A stretch of DNA of 64,000 bases, taken from contig NW_027469364.1 in NCBI RefSeq assembly GCF_051020765.1, positions 62,001 through 126,000 of the forward strand, in the 5' to 3' direction. The notes below the pieces were generated by a model. It was not told the origin of the DNA. It was given only the letters and a program-made list of their open reading frames with translations, and ran no database searches. The translations under genes were made by a program, and so were the position numbers. Shown in pieces: positions 15,119 to 30,900 of the stretch; the stretch's first letter is position 1, and every line of letters begins with the position of its first letter. This stretch comes from Lasioglossum baleicum (Eukaryota; Arthropoda; Insecta; Hymenoptera; Halictidae).

Positions 15119-18100
15119 CATAGCTCATAACGCATAACGCATAACGCTTAACGCATAACGCATAACGGATAACGCATAACGGATAACGCATAACGCATAA
15201 CACATAACGCATAACGCATAACGCATAACGCATAACGCATAACGCATAACGCATAACGCATAACGCATAACGCATAACGCATAACGCATAACGCATAACG
15301 CATAACGCATAACGCATAACGCATAACGCATAACGCATAACGCATAACGCATAACGCATAACGCATAACGCATAACGCATAACGCATAACGCATAACGCA
15401 TAACGCATAACGCATAACGCATAACGCATAACGCATAACGCATAACGCATAACGCATAACGCATAACGCATAACGCATAACGCATAACGCATAACACATA
15501 ACGCATAACGCATAACGCATAACGCTTAACGCATAACGCCTAACGCATAACGCGTAACGCATAACGCATAACGCATAATGCATAACGCACAACGCATAAC
15601 GCATAACGCATAACACATATCGCATATCGCATAACGCATAACGCTTAACGCATAACGCATAACGCATAACGCATAACGCATAACGCATAACGCATAACGC
15701 ATAACGGATAACGCATAACGCTTAACGCATAACGCATAACGCATAACGCATAACGCATAACGCATAACGGATAACGCATAACGCATAACGCATAACGGAT
15801 AGCGCATAACGCATAACGCATAACGCATAACGCATAACGCATAACGCATAACGCATAACGCATAACGCACAACGCATAACGCATAACGCATAACACATAT
15901 CGCATAACGCATAACGCATAACGCTTAACGCATAACGCATAACGCATAACGCATAACGGATAACGCATAACCCATAACGCATAACGGATAACGGATAACG
16001 CATAACGCATAACGCATAACGCATAACGCATAACGCATAACGCATAACGCATAACGCATAACGCATAACGCATAACGCATAACGCATAACGCATAACGCA
16101 TAACGCATAACGCATAACGCATAACGCATAACGCATAACGCATAACGCATAACGCATAACGCATAACGCATAACGCATAACGCATAACGCATAACGCATA
16201 ACGCATAACGCATAACGCATAACGCATAACGCATAACGCATAACGCATAACGCATAACGCATAACGCATAACGCTTAACGCATAACGCCTAACGCATAAC
16301 GCGTAACGCATAACGCATAACGCATAACGCATAATGCATAACGCACAACGCATAACGCATAACGCATAACACATATCGCATAACGCATAACGCATAACGC
16401 TTAACGCATAACGCATAACGCATAACGCATAACGGATAACGCATAACGCCTAACGCATAACGGATAACGGATAACGCATAACGCATAACGCATAACGCAT
16501 AACGCATAACGCATAACGCATAACGCATAACGCATAACGCATAACGCATAACGCATAACGCATAACGCATAACGCATAACGCATGACGCATAACGCATAA
16601 TGCATAACGCATAACGCTTAACGCATAGCCCATAACGCATAACGCATAACGCATAACGCTTAACGCATAACGCATTACGCATAACGCATAACGCATGACG
16701 CATAACGCATAACCCATAACGCATAACGCATAACGCATAACGCATAACGCATAACGCATAACGCATAACGCATAACGCATAACGGATAACGCATAACGGA
16801 TAACGCAAACGCATAACGCATAACGCATAACGCATAACGCATAACGCATAACGCATAACGCATAACGCATAACGCATAACGCATAACGCATATCGCATAA
16901 CGCATAACGCATAACGCATAACGCTTAACGCATAACGCATAACGCATAACGCATAACGGATAACGCATAACGCATAACGCATAACGCATAACGCATAACG
17001 CATAACGCATAACGCATAACGCATAACGCATCACGCATAACGCATAACGTATAACGCGTAACGCATAACACATATCGCATAACGCATAACGCATAACGCA
17101 TAACGCTTAACGCATAACGCATAACGCATAACGCATAACGGATAACGCATAACGCATAACGCATAACGGATAACGCATAACGCATAACGCATAACGCATA
17201 ACGCATAACGCATAACGCATAACGCATAACGCATAACGCATAACGCATAACGCATAACGCATAACGCATAACGCATAACGCATATCGCATAACGCATAAC
17301 GCATAACGCATAACGCTTAACGCATAACGCATAACGCATAACGCATAACGGATAACGCATAACGCATAACGCATAACGCATAACGCATAACGCATAACGC
17401 ATAACGCATAACGCATAACGCATCACGCATAACGCATAACGTATAACGCGTAACGCATAACACATATCGCATAACGCATAACGCATAACGCATAACGCTT
17501 ATCGCATAACGCATAACGCATAACGCATAACGGATAACGCATAACGCATAACGCATAACGGATAACGGATAACGCATAACGCATAACGCATAACGCATAA
17601 CGCATAACCCATAACCCATAACGCATAACGCATAACGCATAACGCATAACGCATAACGCATAACGCATAACGCATAACGCATAACGCATAACGCATAACG
17701 CATAACGCATAACGCATAACGCATAACGCATAACGCTTAACGCATAACGCATTACGCATAACGCATAACGCATAATGCATAACGCATAACGCTTAACGCA
17801 TAGCTCATAACGCATAACGCATAACGCTTAACGCATAACGCATAACGGATAACGCATAACGGATAACGCATAACGCATAACACATAACGCATAACGCATA
17901 ACGCATAACGCATAACGCATAACGCATAACGCATAACGCATAACGCATAACGCATAACGCATAACGCATAACGCATAACGCATAACGCATAACGCATAAC
18001 GCATAACGCATAACGCATAACGCATAACGCATAACGCATAACGCATAACGCATAACGCATAACGCATAACGCATAACGCATAACGCATAACGCATAACGC

Positions 18101-21100
18101 ATAACGCATAACGCATAACGCATAACGCATAACGCATAACGCATAACGCATAACGCATAACACATAACGCATAACGCATAACGCATAACGCTTAACGCAT
18201 AACGCCTAACGCATAACGCGTAACGCATAACGCATAACGCATAATGCATAACGCACAACGCATAACGCATAACGCATAACACATATCGCATATCGCATAA
18301 CGCATAACGCTTAACGCATAACGCATAACGCATAACGCATAACGCATAACGCATAACGCATAACGGATAACGCATAACGCTTAACGCATAACGCATAACG
18401 CATAACGCATAACGCATAACGCATAACGGATAACGCATAACGCATAACGCATAACGGATAGCGCATAACGCATAACGCATAACGCATAACGCATAACGCA
18501 TAACGCATAACGCATAACGCATAATGCATAACGCACAACGCATAACGCATAACGCATAACACATATCGCATAACGCATAACGCATAACGCTTAACGCATA
18601 ACGCATAACGCATAACGCATAACGGATAACGCATAACCCATAACGCATAACGGATAACGGATAACGCATAACGCATAACGCATAACGCATAACGCATAAC
18701 GCATAACGCATAACGCATAACGCATAACGCATAACGCATAACGCATAACGCATAACGCATAACGCATAACGCATAACGCATAACGCATAACGCATAACGC
18801 ATAACGCATAACGCATAACGCATAACGCATAACGCATAACGCATAACGCATAACGCATAACGCATAACGCATAACGCATAACGCATAACGCATAACGCAT
18901 AACGCATAACGCATAACGCATAACGCATAACGCATAACGCATAACGCATAACGCATAACGCTTAACGCATAACGCCTAACGCATAACGCGTAACGCATAA
19001 CGCATAACGCATAACGCATAATGCATAACGCACAACGCATAACGCATAACGCATAACACATATCGCATAACGCATAACGCATAACGCTTAACGCATAACG
19101 CATAACGCATAACGCATAACGGATAACGCATAACGCCTAACGCATAACGGATAACGGATAACGCATAACGCATAACGCATAACGCATAACGCATAACGCA
19201 TAACGCATAACGCATAACGCATAACGCATAACGCATAACGCATAACGCATAACGCATAACGCATAACGCATGACGCATAACGCATAATGCATAACGCATA
19301 ACGCTTAACGCATAGCCCATAACGCATAACGCATAACGCATAACGCTTAACGCATAACGCATTACGCATAACGCATAACGCATGACGCATAACGCATAAC
19401 CCATAACGCATAACGCATAACGCATAACGCATAACGCATAACGCATAACGCATAACGCATAACGGATAACGCATAACGGATAACGCAAACGCATAACGCA
19501 TAACGCATAACGCATAACGCATAACGCATAACGCATAACGCATAACGCATAACGCATAACGCATAACGCATATCGCATAACGCATAACGCATAACGCATA
19601 ACGCTTAACGCATAACGCATAACGCATAACGCATAACGGATAACGCATAACGCATAACGCATAACGCATAACGCATAACGCATAACGCATAACGCATAAC
19701 GCATAACGCATCACGCATAACGCATAACGTATAACGCGTAACGCATAACACATATCGCATAACGCATAACGCATAACGCATAACGCTTAACGCATAACGC
19801 ATAACGCATAACGCATAACGGATAACGCATAACGCATAACGCATAACGGATAACGCATAACGCATAACGCATAACGCATAACGCATAACGCATAACGCAT
19901 AACGCATAACGCATAACGCATAACGCATAACGCATAACGCATAACGCATAACGCATAACGCATATCGCATAACGCATAACGCATAACGCATAACGCTTAA
20001 CGCATAACGCATAACGCATAACGCATAACGGATAACGCATAACGCATAACGCATAACGCATAACGCATAACGCATAACGCATAACGCATAACGCATAACG
20101 CATAACGCATCACGCATAACGCATAACGTATAACGCGTAACGCATAACACATATCGCATAACGCATAACGCATAACGCATAACGCTTATCGCATAACGCA
20201 TAACGCATAACGCATAACGGATAACGCATAACGCATAACGCATAACGGATAACGGATAACGCATAACGCATAACGCATAACGCATAACGCATAACGCATA
20301 ACGCATAACGCATAACGCATAACGCATAACGCATAACGCATAACGCATAACGCATAACGCATAACGCATAACGCATAACGCATAACGCATAACGCATAAC
20401 GCATAACGCATAACGCATAACGCATAACCCATAACCCATAACGCATAACGCATAACGCATAACGCATAACGCATAACGCATAACGCATAACGCATAACGC
20501 ATAACGCATAACGCTTAACGCATAACGCATTACGCATAACGCATAACGCATAATGCATAACGCATAACGCTTAACGCATAGCTCATAACGCATAACGCAT
20601 AACGCTTAACGCATAACGCATAACGGATAACGCATAACGGATAACGGATAACGCATAACGCATAACACATAACGCATAACGCATAACGCATAACGCATAA
20701 CGCATAACGCATAACGCATAACGCATAACGCATAACGCATAACGCATAACGCATAACGCATAACGGATAACGCATAACGCATAACGCATAACGCATAACG
20801 CATAACGCATTACGCATAACGCATAACGCATAACGCATAACGCATAACGCATAACGCATAACGCATAACGCATAACGCATAACGCATAACGCATAACGCA
20901 TAACGCATAACGCATAACGCATAACGCATAACCCATAACCCATAACGCATAACGCATAACGCATAACGCATAACGCATAACGCATAACGCATAACGCATA
21001 ACGCATAACGCATAACGCATAACGCATAACGCATAACGGATAACGCATAACGCATAACGCATAACGCATAACGCATAACGCATAACGCATAACGCATAAC

Positions 21101-23312
21101 GCATAACGCATAACACATAACGCATAACGCATAACGCATAACGCATAACGCATAACGCATAACGCATAACGCCTAACGCATAACGCGTAACGCATAACGC
21201 ATAACGCATAACGCATAATGCATAACGCACAACGCATAACGCATAACGCATAACACATATCGCATAACGCATAACGCATAACGCTTAACGCATAACGCAT
21301 AACGCATAACGCATAACGGATAACGCATAACCCATAACGCATAACGGATAACGGATAACGCATAACGCATAACGCATAACGCATAACGCATAACGCATAA
21401 CGCATAACGCATAACGCATAACGCATAACGCATAACGCATAACGCATAACGCATAACGCATAACGCATAACGCATAACGCATAACGCATAACGCATAACG
21501 CATAACGCATAACGCATAACGCATAACGCATAACGCATAACGCATAACGCATAACGCATAACGCATAACGCATAACGCATAACGCATAACGCATAACGCA
21601 TAACGCATAACGCATAACGCATAACGCATAACGCATAACGCATAACGCATAACGCTTAACGCATAACGCCTAACGCGTAACGCGTAACGCATAACGCATA
21701 ACGCATAACGCATAATGCATAACGCACAACGCATAACGCATAACGCATAACACATATCGCATAACGCATAACGCATAACGCTTAACGCATAACGCATAAC
21801 GCATAACGCATAACGGATAACGCATAACGCCTAACGCATAACGGATAACGGATAACGCATAACGCATAACGCATAACGCATAACGCATAACGCATAACGC
21901 ATAACGCATAACGCATAACGCATAACGCATAACGCATAACGCATAACGCATAACGCATAACGCATAACGCATAACGCATAGCTCATAACGCATAACGCAG
22001 AACGCTTAACGCATAACGCATAACGCATAACGCATAACGCATAACGCATGACGCATAACGCATAATGCATAACGCATAACGCTTAACGCATAGCCCATAA
22101 CGCATAACGCATAACGCATAACGCTTAACGCATAACGCATTACGCATAACGCATAACGCATGACGCATAACGCATAACCCATAACGCATAACGCATAACG
22201 CATAACGCATAACGCATAACGCATAACGCATAACGCATAACGCATAACGGATAACGCATAACGGATAACGCAAACGCATAACGCATAACGCATAACGCAT
22301 AACGCATAACGCATAACGCATAACGCATAACGCATAACGCATATCGCATAACGCATAACGCATAACGCATAACGCTTAACGCATAACGCATAACGCATAA
22401 CGCATAACGGATAACGCATAACGCATAACGCATAACGCATAACGCATAACGCATAACGCATAACGCATAACGCATAACGCATAACGCATAACGCATCACG
22501 CATAACGCATAACGTATAACGCGTAACGCATAACACATATCGCATAACGCATAACGCATAACGCATAACGCTTAACGCATAACGCATAACGCATAACGCA
22601 TAACGGATAACGCATAACGCATAACGCATAACGGATAACGCATAACGCATAACGCATAACGCATAACGCATAACGCATAACGCATAACGCATAACGCATA
22701 ACGCATAACGCATAACGCATAACGCATATCGCATAACGCATAACGCATAACGCATAACGCTTAACGCATAACGCATAACGCATAACGCATAACGGATAAC
22801 GCATAACGCATAACGCATAACGCATAACGCATAACGCATAACGCATAACGCATAACGCATCACGCATAACGCATAACGTATAACGCGTAACGCATAACAC
22901 ATATCGCATAACGCATAACGCATAACGCATAACGCTTATCGCATAACGCATAACGCATAACGCATAACGGATAACGCATAACGCATAACGCATAACGGAT
23001 AACGGATAACGCATAACGAATACCGCATAACGCATAACGCATAACGCATAACGCATAACGCATAACGCATAACGCATAACGCATAACGCATAACGCATAA
23101 CGCATAACGCATAACGCATAACGCATAACGCATAACGCATAACGCATAACGCATAACGCATAACCCATAACCCATAACGCATAACGCATAACGCATAACG
23201 CATAACGCATAACGCATAACGCATAACGCATAACGCATAACGCATAACGCTTAACGCATAACGCATTACGCATAACGCATAACGCATAATGCATAACGCA
23301 TAACGCTTAACG
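15119..23312 (+). repeat. Sub-array 4: three tandem copies of a ~2.7 kb higher-order repeat
   Basis: The copies start at catagct 15119, 17799 and 20577, and the next catagct boundary is 23313, giving lengths of 2680, 2778 and 2736 bp. Matching landmarks: 6-bp caaacg at 16806, 19486 and 22271; catcacg at 17029, 19709 and 22494; a second catcacg at 17421, 20108 and 22858. A distinctive catatcg-catatcg doublet (near 15.62 and 18.29 kb) is shared by copies 1 and 2. Copy 3 has an extra catagct with cagaacg at 21977, suggesting a patch from a sub-array 3-like block. Perfect runs of 39, 42 and 42 units follow the gataacg doublets (16001, 18667 and 21361). Confidence 0.88.
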
Positions 23313-24908
23313 CATAGCTCATAACGCATAACGCATAACGCTTAACGCATAACGCATAACGGATAACGCATAACGGATAACGGATAACGCATAACGCATA
23401 ACACATAACGCATAACGCATAACGCATAACGCATAACGCATAACGCATAACGCATAGCGCATAACGCATAACGCATAACGCATAACGCATAACGCATAAC
23501 GCATAACGCATAACGCATAACGGATAACGCATAACGCATAACGCATAACGCATAACGCATAACGCATAACGCATAACGCATAACGCATAACGCATAACGC
23601 ATAACGCATAACGCATAACGCATAACGCATAACGCATAACGCATAACGCATAACGCATAACGCATAACGCATAACGCATAACGCATAACCCATAACCCAT
23701 AACGCATAACGCATAACGCATAACGCATAACGCATAACGCATAACGCATAACGCATAACGCATAACGCATAACGCATAACGCATAACGCTTAACGCATAA
23801 CGCATAACGCATAACGCATAACGCATAACGCATAACGCATAACGCATAACGCATAACGCGTAACGCATAACGCATAACGCATAACGCATAACGCATAACG
23901 CATAACGCATAACACATAACGCATAACGCATAACGCATAACGCTTAACGCATAACGCCTAACGCATAACGCGTAACGCATAACGCATAACGCATAATGCA
24001 TAACGCACAACGCATAACGCATAACGCATAACACATATCGCATAACGCATAACGCATAACGCTTAACGCATAACGCATAACGCATAACGCATAACGCATA
24101 ACGCATAACGCATAACGCATAACGCATAACGCTTAACGCATAACGCATTACGCATAACGCATAACGCATAATGCATAACGCATAACGCTTAACGCATAGC
24201 TCATAACGCATAACGCATAACGCTTAACGCATAACGCACAACGCATAACGCATAACGCATAACACATATCGCATAACGCATAACGCATAACGCTTAACGC
24301 ATAACGCATAACGCATAACGGATAACGCATAACGCATAACGCATCACGCATAACGCATAACGTATAACGCGTAACGCATAACGCATAACGAATAACGCAT
24401 AACGCTTAACGCATAACGCATAACGCATAACGCATAACGGATAACGCATAACGGATAACGCATAACGCATAACGCATAACGCATAACGCATGACGCATAA
24501 CGCATAACGCATAACGCATAACGCATAACGCATAACGCATAACGCATAACGCATAACGCATAACGCATAACGCATAACGCATAACGCATAACGCATAACG
24601 CATAACGGATAACGCATAACGAATAACGCATAACGCATAACCCATAACGCATAACGCATAACGCATAACGCATAACGCATAACGCATAACGCATAACGCA
24701 TAACGCATAACGCATAACGCATAACGCATAACGCATAACGCATAACGGATAACGCAAGACGCATAACGCATAACGCATAACGCATAACGCATAACGCATA
24801 ACGCATAACGCATAACGCATAACGCATAACGCATAACGCATAACGCATAACGCATAACGCATAACACATAACGCATAACGCATAACGCATAACGCTTAAC
24901 GCATAACG
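23313..24908 (+). repeat. Sub-array 4/5 junction
   Basis: B words at 23313 and 24195 (catagct) are followed by the last C word before the change, then a D word near 24.34 kb and the first caagacg unit at 24755. After 24195 no catagct is seen for about 9 kb. The segment is all heptamers with no break in register. Confidence 0.75.
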
Positions 24909-27900
24909 CCTAACGCATAACGCGTAACGCATAACGCATAACGCATAATGCATAACGCACAACGCATAACGCATAACGCATAACACATATCGCATAACGC
25001 ATAACGCATAACGCTTAACGCATAACGCATAACGCATAACGCATAACGCATAACGCATAACGCATAACGCATAACGCATAACGGATAGCGCATAACGCAT
25101 AACGCATAACGCATAACGCATAACGCATAACGCATAACGCATAACGCATAACGCATAACGCATAACGCATAACGCATAACGCATAACGCATAACGCATAA
25201 CGCATAACGGATAACGCATAATGCATAACGCATAACGAATAACGCATAACGCATAACCCATAACGCATAACGCATAACGCATAACGCATAACGCATAACG
25301 CATAACGCATAACGCATAACGCATAACGCATAACGCATAACGCATAACGCATAACGCATAACGCATAACGCATAACGCATAACGCATAACGCATAACGCA
25401 TAACGCATAACGCATAACGCATAACGCATAACGCATAACGCATAACGCATAACGCATAACGCATAACGCATAACGCATAACGCATAACGCATAACGCATA
25501 ACGCATAACGCATAACGCATAACGCATAACGCATAACGCATAACGCATAACGCATAACGCATAACGCATAACGCATAACGCATAACGCATAACGCATAAC
25601 ACATATCGCATAACGCATAACGCATAACGCTTAACGCATAACGCATAACGCATAACGCATAACGCATAACGCATAACGGATAACGCATAACGCATAACGC
25701 ATAACGGATAACGCATAACGCATAACGCATCACGCATAACGCATAACGTATAACGCGTAACGCATAACGCATAACGAATAACGCATAACGCTTAACGCAT
25801 AACGCATAACGCATAACGGATAACGCATAACGCATAACGCATAACGCATAACGCATAACGCATAACGCATAACGCATAACGCATAACGCATAACGCATAA
25901 CGCATAACACATAACGCATAACGCATAACGCATAACGCTTAACGCATAACGCATAACGGATAACGCATAACGGATAACGCATAACGCATAACGCATAACG
26001 CATAACGCATAACGCATAACGCATAACGCATAACGCATAACGCATAACGCATAACGCATCACGCATAACGCATAACGTATAACGCATAACGCATAACGCA
26101 TAACGCATAACGGATAACGCAAGACGCATAACGCATAACGCATAACGCATAACGCATAACGCATAACGCATAACGCATAACGCATAACGCATAACGCATA
26201 ACGCATAACGCATAACGCTTAACGCATAACGCATAACGGATAACGCATAACGGATAACGCATAACGCATAACGCATAACGCATCACGCATAACGCATAAC
26301 GTATAACGCATAACGCATAACGCATAACGGATAACGCAAGACGCATAACGCATAACGCATAACGCATAACGCATAACGCATAACGCATAACGCATAACGC
26401 ATATCGCATAACGCATAACGCATAACGCATAACGCATAACGCATAACGCATGACGCATAACGCATAACGCATAACGCATAACGCATAACGCATAACGCAT
26501 AACCCATAACCCATAACGCATAACGCATAACGCATAACGCATAACGCATAACGCATAACGCATAACGCATAACGCATAACGCATAACGCATAACGCATAA
26601 CACATAACGCATAACGCATAACGCATAACGCTTAACGCATAACGCATAACGGATAACGCATAACGGATAACGCATAACGCATAACGCATAACGCATAACG
26701 CATAACGCATAACGCATAACGCATAACACATAACGCATAACGCATAACGCATAACGCTTAACGCATAACGCCTAACGCATAACGCGTAACGCATAACGCA
26801 TAACGCATAATGCATAACGCACAACGCATAACGCATAACGCATAACACATATCGCATAACGCATAACGCATAACGCTTAACGCATAACGCATAACGCATA
26901 ACGCATAACGCATAACGCATAACGCATAACGGATAACGCATAACGCTTAACGCATAACGCATAACGCATAACGCATAACGCATAACGCATAACGGATAAC
27001 GCATAACGCATAACGCATAACGGATAGCGCATAACGCATAACGCATAACGCATAACGCATAACGCATAACGCATAACGCATAACGCATAACGCATAACGC
27101 ATAACGCATAACGCATAACGCATAACACATATCGCATAACGCATAACGCATAACGCTTAACGCATAACGCATAACGCATAACGCATAACGCATAACGCAT
27201 AACGGATAACGCATAACGCATAACGCATAACGGATAACGCATAACGCATAACGCATCACGCATAACGCATAACGTATAACGCGTAACGCATAACGCATAA
27301 CGAATAACGCATAACGCTTAACGCATAACGCATAACGCATAACGCATAACGGATAACGCATAACGGATAACGCATAACGCATAACGCATAACGCATAACG
27401 CATGACGCATAACGCATAACGCATAACGCATAACGCATAACGCATAACGCATAACGCATAACGCATAACGCATAACGCATAACGCATAACGCATAACGCA
27501 TAACGGATAACGCATAACGCATAACGCATCACGCATAACGCATAACGTATAACGCGTAACGCATAACGCATAACGAATAACGCATAACGCTTAACGCATA
27601 ACGCATAACGCATAACGCATAACGGATAACGCATAACGGATAACGCATAACGCATAACGCATAACGCATAACGCATGACGCATAACGCATAACGCATAAC
27701 GCATAACGCATAACGCATAACGCATAACGCATAACGCATAACGCATAACGCATAACGCATAACGCATAACGCATAACGCATAACGGATAACGCATAACGA
27801 ATAACGCATAACGCATAACCCATAACGCATAACGCATAACGCATAACGCATAACGCATAACGCATAACGCATAACGCATAACGCATAACGCATAACGCAT

Positions 27901-30900
27901 AACGCATAACGCATAACGGATAACGCAAGACGCATAACGCATAACGCATAACGCATAACGCATAACGCATAACGCATAACGCATAACGCATAACGCATAA
28001 CGCATAACGCATAACGCATAACGCATAACACATAACGCATAACGCATAACGCATAACGCTTAACGCATAACGCCTAACGCATAACGCGTAACGCATAACG
28101 CATAACGCATAATGCATAACGCACAACGCATAACGCATAACGCATAACACATATCGCATAACGCATAACGCATAACGCTTAACGCATAACGCATAACGCA
28201 TAACGCATAACGCATAACGCATAACGCATAACGCATAACGCATAACGGATAGCGCATAACGCATAACGCATAACGCATAACGCATAACGCATAACGCATA
28301 ACGCATAACGCATAACGCATAACGCATAACGCATAACGCATAACGCATAACGCATAACGCATAACGCATAACGCATAACGGATAACGCATAATGCATAAC
28401 GCATAACGAATAACGCATAACGCATAACCCATAACGCATAACGCATAACGCATAACGCATAACGCATAACGCATAACGCATAACGCATAACGCATAACGC
28501 ATAACGCATAACGCATAACGCATAATGCATAACGCACAACGCATAACGCATAACGCATAACACATATCGCATAACGCATAACGCATAACGCTTAACGCAT
28601 AACGCATAACGCATAACGCATAACGGATAACGCATAACGCATAACGCATAACGGATAACGGATAACGGATAACGCATAACGCATAACGCATAACGCATAA
28701 CGCATAACGCATAACGCATAACGCATAACGCATAACGCATAACGCATAACGCATAACGCATAACGCATAACGCATAACGCATAACGCATAACGCATAACG
28801 CATAACGCATAACGCATAACGCATAACGCATAACGCATAACGCATAACGCATAACGCATAACGCATAACGCATAACGCATAACGCATAACGCATAACGCA
28901 TAACGCATAACGCATAACGCATAACGCATAACGCATAACGCATAACGCATAACGCATAACGCATAACGCATAACGCATAACGCATAACGCATAACGCATA
29001 ACGCATAACGCATAACGCATAACGCATAACGCATAACGCATAACGCATAACGCATAACGCATAACGCATAACGCATAACGCATAACGCATAACGCATAAC
29101 ACATATCGCATAACGCATAACGCATAACGCTTAACGCATAACGCATAACGCATAACGCATAACGCATAACGCATAACGCATAACACATAACGCATAACGC
29201 ATAACGCATAACGCTTAACGCATAACGCATAACGGATAACGCATAACGGATAACGCATAACGCATAACGCATAACGCATAACGCATAACGCATAACGCAT
29301 AACGCATAACGCATAACGCATCACGCATAACGCATAACGTATAACGCATAACGCATAACGCATAACGCATAACGGATAACGCAAGACGCATAACGCATAA
29401 CGCATAACGCATAACGCATAACGCATAACGCATAACGCATAACGCATAACGCATAACGCATAACGCATAACGCATAACGCTTAACGCATAACGCATAACG
29501 GATAACGCATAACGGATAACGCATAACGCATAACGCATAACGCATAACGCATAACGCATAACGCATAACGCATCACGCATAACGCATAACGTATAACGCA
29601 TAACGCATAACGCATAACGCATAACGGATAACGCAAGACGCATAACGCATAACGCATAACGCATAACGCATAACGCATAACGCATAACGCATAACGCATA
29701 TCGCATAACGCATAACGCATAACGCATAACGCATAACGCATAACGCATGACGCATAACGCATAACGCATAACGCATAACGCATAACGCATAACGCATAAC
29801 CCATAACCCATAACGCATAACGCATAACGCATAACGCATAACGCATAACGCATAACGCATAACGCATAACGCATAACGCATAACGCATAACGCATAACGC
29901 ATAACACATAACGCATAACGCATAACGCATAACGCTTAACGCATAACGCATAACGGATAACGCATAACGGATAACGCATAACGCATAACGCATAACGCAT
30001 AACGCATAACGCATAACGCATAACGCATAACGCATCACGCATAACGCATAACGCATAACGCATAACGCATAACGCATAACGCATAACGCATAACGCATAA
30101 CGCATAACGCATAACGCATAACGCATAACGCATAACGCATAACGCATAACGCATAACGCATAACGCATAACGCATAACGCATAACGCATAACGCATAACG
30201 CATAACGCATAACGCATAACGCATAACGCATAACACATAACGCATAACGCATAACGCATAACGCTTAACGCATAACGCCTAACGCATAACGCGTAACGCA
30301 TAACGCATAACGCATAATGCATAACGCACAACGCATAACGCATAACGCATAACACATATCGCATAACGCATAACGCATAACGCTTAACGCATAACGCATA
30401 ACGCATAACGCATAACGCATAACGCATAACGCATAACGGATAACGCATAACGCTTAACGCATAACGCATAACGCATAACGCATAACGCATAACGCATAAC
30501 GGATAACGCATAACGCATAACGCATAACGGATAGCGCATAACGCATAACGCATAACGCATAACGCATAACGCATAACGCATAACGCATAACGCATAACGC
30601 ATAACGCATAACGCATAACGCATAACGCATAACACATATCGCATAACGCATAACGCATAACGCTTAACGCATAACGCATAACGCATAACGCATAACGCAT
30701 AACGCATAACGGATAACGCATAACGCATAACGCATAACGGATAACGCATAACGCATAACGCATCACGCATAACGCATAACGTATAACGCGTAACGCATAA
30801 CGCATAACGAATAACGCATAACGCTTAACGCATAACGCATAACGCATAACGCATAACGGATAACGCATAACGGATAACGCATAACGCATAACGCATAACG

